Below, piece by piece: positions 22,871-33,953 of a DNA stretch of 64,000 bases (positions are counted from its first letter, which is position 1; each line of letters opens with the position of its first letter). The DNA is from Coptis chinensis (taxonomy: Eukaryota > Streptophyta > Magnoliopsida > Ranunculales > Ranunculaceae). The stretch covers positions 3,038,001-3,102,000 of the forward strand of contig CM027378.1 in assembly GCA_015680905.1 (NCBI GenBank), given 5' to 3'. A program made the translations under genes and the position numbers. Under the pieces are notes generated by a model, which had not been told where the DNA came from, ran no database searches, and saw only the letters and a list, made by a program, of their open reading frames with translations.

Positions 22871-24803
22871 GCATTATACAGTAGGACGACCAGGGCCTTG
22901 TACTTACCGATTCCATTATGTTCGGATAAAGTTGGAAACTGTTCAGTTAAAAAGGCGTCTTTAGGAATATTTGTTTTACACCTAGTAGTGCACAACTCTT
23001 TTAGAAACTTAACATGCTGTGGTAACTTATTAATAGCTTCAAGAAAAGGTAGGTTTATCGTTAGATTTTTAAAAACTTCCCTAATCTCATCAAAATTTGT
23101 ATCCTTGTTTAACATGGCTAATCTCTTGGGAAACGATGGTTTCTCTCTATATTTAGCATATGGATCAACATGATGTTTAACCTTGGCCTTTTGTTTCTTA
23201 GGTTGTGGTTTAACTGGTACCTCTACAGGGGTAAGATCTTCAGTTTCTATTTTGGTATCTAGTAAGTTTTCATTTGTTATGACCATTGGTGGTCTAACAA
23301 CGGGCATAGTTACGGCGTTATGAACCACTTTGCCAGAACGGAGAGTGGTGATATCATTTAACTCACCTACGTTTCCATTTTCATTACTAGTATTACCGGT
23401 TACTTCAAAAGTTATGTTTGGCGTTTTAGGATTAGGGATAGCTTGACCTGGAAACACACCTTTTGGTTGTACTTTCTCTTGGGTTAACTGCTGTAAGGAA
23501 TGTTGGATGAACTGTAAAATCTATTGTTGGGTTTGCATGAAGGCGTCGAAATGATCCGGTTGTGGATGTGTAGTTGTGATAGGTGGTGTGACAGGAACTA
23601 TCTCACGTTGATTATTAATTGGTGGGTTGTGATAGTTATTATTAATTGGAACGATACCTCTATTAGCATTATAATTATTATTGTTATAATTATTATAATT
23701 ACCTTGTCCTTGTCATGGTGGAGCTTGGTTGTAATTGTCTGCTGGCCTAACATTTTGATTATTATACCCTAGAGGTGTAACTTGTTGATTATTTCTCCAA
23801 CTGAAGTTGGGATTTTGTCTCCAAGGGGATATGATAGCTATTTATGGAGCAAACATTATCTGGCTGTGATGGTGGTTGTTCATAGACGAGAGGACAATAG
23901 GAGTCGGGATGCTCAGGACTCAAACAGAAATTACATGGAAAAGAGTTGACATTCATGACAGGGGTAAGCTTTTGTTGAACATAATTAGCTTCTACCTTTT
24001 TAGTGAGGTATTCAATTAGACTTTTAAGCTTAGGATCAGATTTAACCTCAAACATACTGGCAGCCTTAACTGTTGAAGAAGAACTAACAGAGCGGGGGAT
24101 ATCGTTACTACCCCGATTATTATTACGCTTTGTTTGATCTTCTAAAAAAATATAAGCCTCTGAGGCTCCTTTATGATGGTGTAAAATCCACTTGAAAATG
24201 GCATGAACTAACATGTCTTTCACAAGCCTATGATGTGGACACTCTATAAGAAGATCAGTGAAACGATTCCAGGCCTCTAAAATGGATTCATGAGGATTTT
24301 GGCGGAAGAAATGAATCTTGTAAAGCATTTCATATTTCTTCAGTGGTGGGTAAAAATGTTCCATAAACAATTGAACAAGTTTGGCCCATGAGTCCACAGA
24401 ATTAGGCGTTTGGGCAGTTAACTAAGACGCCGCCTTATCGGCTAGGGTGAAAGAAAACATCCTCAGTTTAATTTGTTTCGCGCCTACAATAGGATGATGG
24501 AACGTGGTAAGAACTTGTTCTATCCTATGCATATGCTGATAGGGCTTCTCATGATCTAACCCATGAAAAACTGGTAACAAATTAAAAATTTTCGGGGGAA
24601 TTCGAAAGTCCCCCACTGGGTCTGCAAGAACGATGCAATACTTAGGGCTATCGATTAGGGCTTTGTAAAAGTCAGAGAGAGGAGTCTCTCTTTCTTCAGC
24701 CATTGATGCAGGTGTAGTGTGTGGTATTCTAGATAGGCGTGTGCGTTGACGTTTACGATAGATTACGTTAGTCGGTTTTTTCTTACCTGACCTTAATCTC
24801 ATG
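22871..24803 (-). pseudogene. element 1: gag
   Basis: The N-terminal capsid part (24422-24802) has FRIPPKIFNLLPVFHGLDHE and IKLRMFSFTLADKAASWL, typical of Athila/Tat gag. Then comes HFYPPLKKYEMLYKIHFFRQ (24300s), a zinc knuckle CNFCLSPEHPDSYC (about 23905-23945), an Asn/Tyr-rich stretch (about 23600-23720) and a link to the protease (22864-23457). The start is the methionine of MAEERETPLS near 24703, or an upstream Met at 24802. Broken in several places. Confidence 0.8.
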
Positions 24804-25457
24804 CAAGGCTAAGTCCAATATTGAAGAAATAGGACAACAGTCAAAACAACCCTGATATGCTAGAATTAAAGACTCCTCTGACAGAAGAGGCGAGGAGTGG
24901 AAGAAAGAGTACCTGAATGTCTCCTTGCTACGCGTTTGAATAGCATCTTGTATACGCGATCTCAGTGTATTCGAGAAGATAGAACACTAAATAACTTTGA
25001 ACAACTGAAAGTTTGAACTAACCTGTGAAATCGGGCTTATTCAGAAAAGGGCACATGCGTGCTTGGATTTAGCCTAAACAGGGTGCGGGGCGCGCTCTTG
25101 CCTTGGACGATGTCCAGGTGGTTGAGCACTGGGCGCGCTCAGAATTTGGCTATAAAGGATGTGGGGAGCGCTCTTGCTTTAGACGATGTCCAGGCAGTTG
25201 AGCACGGGGTGCGCTCAGAATTTCGCTAAACAGGGTGAGGGGCGCGCTCTTGACGTAGACAATATCCAAGTAGTTGAGCACGGGGAGTGCTCGGAATTTA
25301 GCTAAACAGGGTACGAGGCGCGCTCAAGGCATTCCTGCGAAAAAAATTAGTTTCTGAACCAAACAAACACAGTTGGAACCAAACAAGGGTGGGTGGGTTT
25401 AATGGGATTTTGTTAGGATTAACACTACTAAAGCAAATGAATATAAACAAAACTAAG
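24804..25457 (-). other. element 1: leader with CpG-rich tandem repeats
   Basis: No gene. From about 25075 to 25335 there are three units of about 82 bases, each with GGGGCGCGCTCTTG, a GACGATGTCCAGG part and GTTGAGCACGGGG. Similar units occur in element 3 (37360-37650). Confidence 0.8.
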
Positions 25458-25474
25458 ATGGCAGCGGCGCCATT
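25458..25474 (-). other. primer-binding site of element 1 (tRNA-Asp type)
   Basis: Same sequence and position as in element 2: GATGGCAGCGGCGCCATT before TGATAA. Confidence 0.85.
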
Positions 25475-26818
25475 TGATAAAAGTAAAAAGTAGTGTTTAC
25501 TCCTAAGTTTAACTAATTAAACTTAAACAGAAGTAAAGGATTCAAATTTACTCTAAATTATCAAAGTTCTACTCTCATGAATCATGCAATAAATGGAGTA
25601 GAGAATTTGTTCCACTCCTAGTCGTTTAGACTTTAAGATTTCTAAGTTTACTTAATTCTAACAAAATCGATGAGAGTAATGAAATGAAAATATACTAATA
25701 TCGTGATTGAATACTAATTAAAATGTTCTAATTTATACTACCACAATTCAATACTAAAATATGAATATGGAGAGGGAATTAGGGGGATTTGATTCTACCT
25801 TGAATTCAACTTAATAAACTAGCATAGATTTGTTGTAATCCTAATCTTTATGTTTTCACATAAAGACTAGGTCTTTCTATTCCCTAATTATTTTATGGCA
25901 ATCTTTACCAACTAATAATTAGCATGTGAGGCAATATAAACCCATTCTCATGGTGAATTAACTTACTTCTAGAGTAGAATAGATTATTACAACTATTTCT
26001 ACACACACACAATCAGGTTTTCATCAAAGCTTCCTCAAACCCCTCTAATGGAGGTTTTAGCTTCGACTCATCAAACAATCATTAATAGAAGAAGAAGAAG
26101 AAAACATTCTTGAAGAAATATAAAATTACTTTATTAATCTAATGAAAAATAGTCTAATGATTCAAAACTGTATTAAAAACTAAGTACTGACTAATTAATT
26201 AAGTCTAATCTATATTATGAATCTAATCTAGGAGAGTCTAAGAGTTTGGCCTTTGTCCTCTTTATATAAAAGAGGCTAGGTCTACAAATTTGTGCATGGG
26301 CTTTGGAGCCATGTTTTGAACCATAAAATCGAGCCCAAAACTTGATTACTTCGGTCCAAAAAGGGTTTCTCTACTGGAAATTACTGCAACAGCCTTTTCA
26401 CCCACTTCTGCTCCTATGATTGGGTCATGTCCTATACCATTAGAATGATCTTTCCGAGCCAGTCTTTTTGACATATGGTAGGCCCAATTCCGAGGACTGA
26501 GTCCAAAGATACGGGCTTCGGAATTTCTGCTGGCTTTTATGCGCTATTTCTGCCCACGTTGACTTTGACTTTTCAGCTTTGACCGGGGTTTAAAAAGGTT
26601 TTTTCTCCTTGAATCTTGGCCTTTAATCATAGAACTTCTTAGCAACTAACCTTTGCTCATTTATCTCGCAAAAGGGACATATTTCTTCACATATTCGACT
26701 CCAATGCCTGAAATACATAGAAACACGTAAACAACACTAACTCTTATTTATTAATCACATAATTGGTCTGAAAGTAATATTGTTAAGGGGTTAAAACTAC
26801 AGTTTTGGGCTCTTATCA
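25475..26818 (-). repeat. element 1: 5' LTR
   Basis: Begins TGATAAAAGTAAAAAG, ends GGGCTCTTATCA, then the GGTAC duplication (26819-26823). Partner of 4755-6096. TATA-like box at 26260-26270; conserved stem-loop at about 26038-26060. Confidence 0.93.
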
Positions 26819-27512
26819 GGTACTCACAAACCTCATTTATACTACGACAACTAAGAGATAAAGGTGATATTTCCTAATTTTTCTCAGACATCTATACATC
26901 TCAATAACAATATAATAAGAACTATTCTTTTGAAACCTAAGTTAATACACACATAATAATTAAGTCATCTAAAGATACACATGCAAGCTATGAACTATGT
27001 TATGAAATGCAATGGCAAGTCCGTTTCTGAAATTTTTGGAATAATATCCCTAAGTAGGTCCTCACAAGGAATGTGTCAAGACACAAAACACTCTGATTTT
27101 TCCACTCAAGTTTCGCTCACTCTAGTGTCCAGTGGGCACACGTTTCCTCACAATCTCAATGATGTCCAAGGGAGTCGAGGTTAATCAATCATATCTACCA
27201 CTTACTATCACACCAAATGAATCCTAATTGAGCTAGAAGTCTTTATTAGGTGATACGGGGCTGAGGTGATGGTTTAAGAAGAAACATAATCGATATTCAA
27301 ATAAACAAGTCTGAGATAATAGGGTCTTCAATTACATGTAACTAGAGAAAACCTTATTTTTACTTTGCTTCTATACTTAGTTTCTATACCTAGTTTCCAT
27401 CCTTAGCCCTTTTGTTTTGGCTTTTGACTCCTTTGATTATGTTTTTTGGAGTTCTAACTTTATTTTATTTCTATTTTATTTTTCTTTTCTTTTCTTTTCT
27501 TTTCTATGGATG

Positions 27513-27546
<34 letters not shown>

Positions 27547-28587
27547 GAAGCAACTAACTAATTTTTGGTTTCCATTGATTTTTCTCTTTATTTCTCTTTA
27601 CTTCATCCTATCTCTCAAACTCATTTAAGATGGGTAAGCTTATATATTTTTATTTTTATTGGTTTAAAAGATGGGTAAAGGATTTGTGGTTAAGAAAAGG
27701 CTAAATGAAAGGCTCAGTGGGGCGACTAGCATTTAACTAATTATAGGTATTATTTTTTAGCTATATCGATTCAAAGAGGGCCTAAATTCTCACTTAGGAT
27801 ATGGTATGGTGATCAAGGAAGTGGATGTGTGATTTCCTTACTCGGATTATACTTCTCCTTTGTGTCATCACTCAGATACTCACTCATATGATGCTTTTAG
27901 GCTATATTCACATAGAATATGTAAAATTAAGTAGTCTAACCGAGGTCTTAGAAAAATACTGCCAAGTACACTCATACATGCTCATGCAAGATGTTAATGA
28001 AAAGATGCAATGACTATTACCTACATATTAACCTAAGTTTCTAAGAACTATACTTAATTATATTGCTACTTGAAATTTCTAGACTAATATCATCATGGAA
28101 AAAGAAATAATACCATTATCCTAAGTGCATAGTATAAACTATTTTTATGCTTTTTCTATTTTTTTAATAATACGATAAATAAAACGTAGTATACAACCTA
28201 ATATGTGCTTAATCATTTAAATCGTGTTTCTATACCACCCCCAAACAGAATCATGTTTTATCCCTAAAGTATGGAATGAAAATAAATGATAGAGAGTACC
28301 GTAGAAACGTGCTTTTAAATGGTAGCACCTGTAAAAGAAAGTTAAACAATACAAATATAAAGAATTAAAATGCAGACGCAACTCCTATATGAGTTCCATT
28401 GATTCTAGAGATAATAGTAATATAATACTCGCTTTGGACGTAAGCAAACTCTAACAAAAAATTATAAATATTACCATATATAGTTATGTTCCTCAAGCAT
28501 TATCATCCCTTTGTTCCTCATCTGAGAAATGAGGTTCCTTTATGTCTTGACAATCAATGACAACTTTCTATTCCGTCATTCTATTTT

Positions 28588-31171
28588 CACTACGTCAAAA
28601 CATCAAAATTAGGACACGGGCTACACTTGTTATAGGACTGCCACTAACCGTTGTATACTAATTGATGGCCTGGGAATCAATTTTGACTGCTAGAAACTGT
28701 TATATTATATTTGGATGGATATCAACAGTCTCATTCTTTCAGGATTCCAAAAGAAATTTGCCAAAACCTTTGTTTCCCTCTCCTCCCGCCATCTTCTGAT
28801 TCCAGAGGGAAATAAAATTTTCATTGAAACTCTTTTATCCCTCCTTTAACAAAACATTTATCATGTTTCAGTTCTCTTGAAGGGTCACGCCACCCCGATC
28901 TTTCGCTCCACTCGTTTAGGTATTACTAATATTTGAAGGTTAAAACTTTATACTAAACCATTAACAATGGGGTTTTTTTTTATAGGCAATCATCTCTTTG
29001 TCTAAATCTTCTCACTTTTTTTTCCCCTTTTGTGAGCAAACTCGTAGATCTTTTTCATGGACTAATGTGTTACAACAGTTACAGTTGCTATTTGGTAAGA
29101 CTATTTGTGTTTTCAAGCTTCAATCTTTGCGTTTTCAAGCTTATTTTTTGGGCTTTCAAGATGAAATGTTTTAGTAGCGGTCGAATATTTTGCTAATCTA
29201 TGGGCTTCCAAGATTGCAGGTGTGCACTTTCAGTTTGCTCGAAAAAAATCCTGAACCACTTTTGCTCAGAGTTATTGCTAAATTTTTTGCTCAAACTCAT
29301 TTTATTGTTTATCCTGGAAAGCAAATTCTTTAGAAAGTAGAAAGTAGATTTTTTGTTCACTTTGATGTTGTTGTGTTGATAAGTTATGGCCGATAGGACT
29401 TTAATTGTTTTTTTGTTGCTTGCAATTGTTTGAATGTGTAGAGCATAAGTGTTTGAAACTGAATTTTGAACTTGGAGAACATAACTGCCTTCTAATTATC
29501 AGTGATCATGATGCTTTAATTTCGATATCTGATTCCATAACCTATATTCAATTCATAGGATCCAAGTATTAGAAATACAAGATTGCTTTGACACTCGTAT
29601 AAGTAAAGCTTAGCAGATACTTTACTTTTTATACAAACCTAAACTTATCTGAATCTGACCAGCATGCACCATCCTTTGTTAGGTTCCATTTCACTTTCCA
29701 ACAAAAAACTGCTCTTTAATGCATACATGTGTTTGCTTTCAATATTTAGTTGCTTTCATATTAATATTTTTTCCTTCCTTTTCTTTGAATTTATTTAAGT
29801 TGATAATGTTTTCGACAATCCCAAGCAAGAACTGGATGAAGGAACCGACTTCATCTCCTTTATACCTTAAAGGCGCTATCTCATTCATTTAGTTCACACA
29901 AGACAACTTGGCAAAAGAACTCAATTGGTATTGTTGTCCTTGTGTAAACTATCGTAATCTAGGAGGGAAAGCAACAACAAGTGGTATTGTTGATCATTTG
30001 GTATGTCACAGTATAGTTGAGTCGTATACAACATGGGTCCACCATGGGGAGTCATTTTCTAGGCATGACAGTGTTGCGGCTCCAACTACTTCAAGTAGTA
30101 AGGATCAGGAAGGTACTCAAAATAGAATGGAAGAGATGTTAAATGACACATTTCAAAGAAGTCATCCGACTGACTTAGATGCATGTCTTGATGAGGTTGA
30201 TGCTAGAGATGATGGTGGAGATGATATGGGAGATGATGTCCAAATTCCGAATGGTATTCAACAAGATATTCAGTATAACAAGTTGCTGGAGGATGCATTA
30301 AGACCATTATATCCATCATGTCTAAATGAAGATTCAAAATTGTCAGCGACCATTGAATTGTTGAGCATGAAGGCCAGAAATAGGTGGTCTGATAGTAGCT
30401 TCACTGAGTTGTTGGCATTTCATAAAAGGGTATTACCATAAGAGAATACAGTGCCAGAGAAAACCTATGATGCTAAAAACTTGATCAAACCTTTGCGTAT
30501 GAACTGTGAAATTATCGATGCATGTCCTAATGACTGTATTTTATATTGGGGAGATAAATATAAGAATATGGCCAGTTACCCCACTTGTGGTGAAAGTAGA
30601 TGGAAACCGGTGGATACTTCAAAGCCGGTGGATGACTCAAAGCCGAAAGCTAAGCCTGTACCTTGGAAGAAGCTAAGGTATTTTCCTATCACTGAAAGGT
30701 TGCAAAAAATGTATAGCATTCCATGGATTGCAGAGAGTATGGTATGGCATGTGAATGCCATTTCTGATTAACGTTATATGCGTCATCTGGTTGATTCATC
30801 TTGCTGGAATTCAGTAAATTTAAAATGGACTGAGTTTGCTGCCGAGAGACGTAACGTTCGATTAGGGATGGCAACAGATGGATTTAATCCATTTTGGAAT
30901 AAGAATAACTCTTATAGTTGTTGGCCAGTTATGATTACTCCATATAATCTTCCTCCATCGTTGTGTGTAAAGAAAGAATTTATCATGTTATCACTTTTAA
31001 TTCCGGGTCCAAGTGGACCAGGTGATAACATAGATGTATATTTGCAGCCATTGGTTGAATAACTGAAACAGTTATGGGATAATGGAGTTGAAACCTATGA
31101 TTCCTACACCAAAAAGACATTCACAATGAAGGCAATTTGCTTATGGGCCATACACAATTTTCCAGCCTTTG
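28588..31171 (+). mobile_element. CACTA-B: left part of a CACTA (En/Spm) DNA transposon
   Basis: Begins with CACTACGTCAAAACATC at 28588, inside the ORF B remnant of element 0, and contains a TNP2-type transposase pseudogene on the same strand. About 1.2 kb of AT-rich noncoding DNA separates the end from the gene. The right part is missing: at about 31172 the sequence passes, in the middle of the transposase, into Copia reverse transcriptase sequence. Confidence 0.7.
29806..31171 (+). pseudogene. TNP2-type CACTA transposase, partial pseudogene
   Basis: One frame runs from ATG 29806 to 31171 with no frameshift, but with four in-frame stops (29890-29892, 30439-30441, 30769-30771, 31060-31062). 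It starts with a transposase-associated domain (CCPCVNYRN, cysteine pair of a zinc-binding site), then an acidic linker, then the TNP2 (Transposase_21) region: ALRPLYPSCLNEDSKLSATI, LRYFPITERLQKM, NVRLGMATDGFNPF, DNGVETYDSYTKKTF. It breaks off at AIHNFPAF, where the copy at 59045 continues. TNP2 cuts CACTA elements out and reinserts them. A transposase, not a host gene. Confidence 0.85.
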
Positions 31172-32010
31172 CCTAGATGACATCTTACTCATTGGAAATA
31201 ATGTGAAAGTGTTGTCAGACATAAGGGTATGGTTATCAAAGCAATTTGATATGAAGTAACTTGGGAGAAGCAGGTCACATCCTTGGGATCAAAATTATAA
31301 GAGATCGCAAGAAGAGGATGTTGTGCTTATCTTAGGCTACCTATATTGATACTGTGTTGACTCGTTTTAACATGCAAAACTCCAAAAAAGGTTTCTTGCC
31401 TTTCAAGTATGGACTTCCTCTATCAAAGGATATGTGTCGCAAGACACCAAAAGAGATAGAGGACATGAAAGCGGTTCCTTATGCTTCGGCTGTAGGAAGC
31501 TTAATGTACGCCATGCTATGCACGAGGCCAGACATCTGCTATGTCGTTGGCATGGTTAGCAGATATAAGAAGAACCCAGGACAAGGGCACTAGACTGCGG
31601 TAAAACATATTCTGAAGTACCTGAAAAGGACTAAGGATTATATGTTAGTATACCATGCAGATAGTTTGGTTCCCTTAGGGTATACATATTCTGATTTTCA
31701 GTCAGATAGGGACAAGAGTAAGTCTACCTCAGATTGTGTGTTTACCTTGTGAGGTGGAGCCATAGTATGGAGGAGTGTCAAGCAGAAATGAGTGTCTAAC
31801 TCCACCATTGAAGCTGAATATGTGGCAGCTACTGAGGCAGCAAAAGAGTCAGTTTGGCTTCGGAACTTCATGTAAGCAAGTAAACACATTAAGTGCAAGT
31901 ACCACCTAATACTATCAATCGTAAAAAGAGGAGATGTTACTGTTACCAAGATAGCATCAGAAGATAACCTGGTTGACCCCTCTACAAAGAGCTTAATGGC
32001 TAAGTCTTTT
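31172..32010 (+). pseudogene. Copia polyprotein remnant (reverse transcriptase end and RNase H)
   Basis: Starts with DDILLIGNNV of the reverse transcriptase catalytic region, continues with VPYASAVGSLMYAMLCTRPD, a Copia hallmark (open frame 31354-31593), then RNase H-type sequence. Same strand as the LTR that follows. Several breaks. Confidence 0.85.
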
Positions 32011-32124
32011 GACAGGCATGCAGAGGGGATGGGAATCAGATGCTTGGCAGCATAGCTTTAAGTATAAGTTGGAGATTTGTTAGTAGTATACTAAAAAGCA
32101 ATGCTTTGAGTATAAGTGGGAGAT

Positions 32125-33387
32125 TGACAGGGTTATATACTAAAAGCATTACTTTTGTATTAACTCTAATTCTTTATATTTTGAATGAGAATCATATGGG
32201 CAAATGTTATGCATATTATATATGTTATTAGTTATATCCATGTGTCTAATATTTTATGTTATAGATGATATGGTGTGTGGTGACACACAGAAGATCATAT
32301 CATCAGTACCTTATAAAGTATAAGCAAACGTTCACAACCTAGATGGATTTGGACAAACCATTGGTACGGTTGTAGTATAATCTGGTATTAGTCTGTCTTG
32401 ACTACAGGATTACACTAGTACACTTTGTGTGTATTGAACAGGACCAAGTGAGGTTGTTTCTCTTTATACTGACTATATAAGAGAACAAACACCTCTGTTA
32501 TTATAGATGCTTGTCCTCTTAATCCGGATATAATAACGGGCACTTATGTGCATTGTACATTGCTTTAAATCATCAATGAGTGAGATTCATTTGTGAATCA
32601 ACAAAATTGATGGATTGGGTAATGACATTGTATGTAAGTTATGCTGTTCATTATAGAAGGAATCCGTGACCTGCAGGAAGTCGGATTGATGATGTCCCCT
32701 TGAGGAGCTCATAAGGATTGTCATGTAAATCCTGCAGGTGGATTTAATCTGACATGACAATAAGGTTGAGTGGTACTACTTAAGGACATAAGAAGTTGAT
32801 TAATGTAGTTGTCAGTAACTTGACTTAATCAACGGGCATTCGATATCTTAAATATGGGGAGATCAACAAGCATATAATATGGAGCCCATAAATGTTGACA
32901 CATAATTTTGGATTAGGGCGGTAGTGCAACAATGGCCTTTAGTGGAACAAGCCATTTGTTGACGGACTTGGGCCGTGTGTTCTGAGCGAACATGGGAAGC
33001 CTAAGCCCGCCAAGAGGCCCAACCCTAATTTCTCCTCATGGTCCATGTTGTAGCCTATAAATAGAAACCCTCTTTGTCTGGCCAAAATACTCAAGGTTTT
33101 CTCAAGAAAGATAAGTTGTAAAAATTGGTTCTGATCTTATGAGAGAAAGAGGCCAAGAGATAAGGAACGGGTTGGTAGATCATTGCCCACACAACGTCCA
33201 ATTCTAAGCATAAGAATACAACAGAAGATCTTGAGGTTGCTGATTTCATAGATCTTAGATTCTCAGAAATAATCAAGCCGATCTAAAGGTATGTGTTTCT
33301 AACCAAAATCGTGAGAACCCTTAATTCCGCTGCGCATGGGTTTTCGCAATTTGTAAATCATTCAATGCAACCATAACGGTTCCTACA
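32125..33387 (+). repeat. Copia LTR, second copy
   Basis: Begins TGACAGGGTTATATACT, ends GGTTCCTACA, preceded by the purine-rich AAGTGGGAGA and followed by ATTGGTATCAGA, a tRNA-iMet-type primer site. Matches the solo LTR at 100-1316 over its length. Confidence 0.9.
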
Positions 33388-33399
33388 ATTGGTATCAGA
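33388..33399 (+). other. Copia primer-binding site (tRNA-iMet type)
   Basis: ATTGGTATCAGA directly after the LTR; TGGTATCAGAG is the usual Copia site. Element 3 sequence starts at the next bases. Confidence 0.8.
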
Positions 33400-33569
33400 T
33401 TTTTGAAAACAAGGTTTAGAAAATTTGTTTTAAAACGTGGGTCTTTTAAAGTTAGATTCCCGAGACTTGCTAGATTACTATTTTTATGGTTTTAATATTT
33501 TTTTTACTTTTTGTGAATACGGATTAATATAAGGAAAAACAATAAGGCAATAAGGGCATAATTCACACC

Positions 33570-33703
33570 ATAGAGAAACATGACTCAAAAATAGAGAAAA
33601 CATGCAAGAGTAGAAAACGTGAATTATGTTAACCGTGGACTTAGGATCCGGTACTTATAGCCACACACTCCATTGGGAGGGCCCGGTTACCTGAATGGTG
33701 CAC
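33570..33703 (-). repeat. conserved noncoding block, element 3 copy
   Basis: Counterpart of 13690-13820; GGATCCGGTACTTATAGCCA on the plus strand. Confidence 0.75.
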
Positions 33704-33953
33704 TTACCAGTATATGGAAGTGACAGGAAGTACACCAAACAATAAAATGAGTATTTATAGTCAGCTACTCAAGACTTTATCTAAAACATATGTATATAAT
33801 GAACATGCAGTTTACCATATATCAACAACCGAAATAGTTGTGGATCATTCCATAAATAATGATCACAAGAAACACATCCAATCACAATCAAGCACCATGA
33901 TTTCTCATGATGTGGCATAACGGAATGAGAGAGAATACTGGTGAATCTAGAAT

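Larger units (their letters stand above)
4755..26818 (-). mobile_element. element 1: non-autonomous Athila-type retrotransposon
   Basis: Two LTRs (4755-6096 and 25475-26818) bound it, and GGTAC flanks both outer ends (4750-4754, 26819-26823), so its limits are exact. Order on the minus strand: 5' LTR, primer-binding site, leader with CpG-rich repeats, gag, aspartic protease, unidentified tail, conserved noncoding block, ORF B remnant, 3' noncoding region, polypurine tract, 3' LTR. Reverse transcriptase, RNase H and integrase are not seen, nor is ORF A. Element 2 (12.4 kb) is inserted in its 3' noncoding region. In a 230-base stretch compared by eye the LTRs differ at about 5 per 100 bases, so it is older than element 2. 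Broken in several places. Confidence 0.9.
4575..28587 (-). mobile_element. element 0: 3' noncoding part of an Athila-type element, split by element 1
   Basis: The internal sequence of element 0 lies at 4575-4754 and resumes at 26819-28587. The two parts are separated by element 1, and the 5 bases GGTAC are repeated at the break. The resumed part matches the 3' noncoding region of elements 1 and 2, including a long pyrimidine-rich tract and a poly-T run at 27518-27546. Near 28495-28580 it ends in a short remnant of ORF B (minus strand, DIKEPHF, compare DVKEPHF in element 2). A CACTA element begins at 28588. Broken; only the 3' side is present. Confidence 0.75.
31172..33399 (+). mobile_element. 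Ty1/Copia retrotransposon, 3' part
   Basis: Reverse transcriptase and RNase H remnants (31172-32010), polypurine tract (32111-32124), LTR (32125-33387), then a primer-binding site (33388-33399). The front of the element is absent. Finding gene 3' end, LTR and primer-binding site in that order means the LTR has internal Copia sequence on both sides, as in a tandem copy; the second internal part stops at once, where element 3 begins. Broken in several places. Confidence 0.8.

Noticed and set aside
23524-23772. Ile/Val-rich hydrophobic frames, also at 35829-36170 and 47142-47336
   Set aside because: Antisense of the Asn/Tyr-rich end of Gag; they look like membrane proteins only because AAT/AAC read backwards as ATT/GTT.
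25075-25335. CRISPR-like array of CpG-rich units
   Set aside because: Units follow each other without unique spacers, in a plant retroelement leader.
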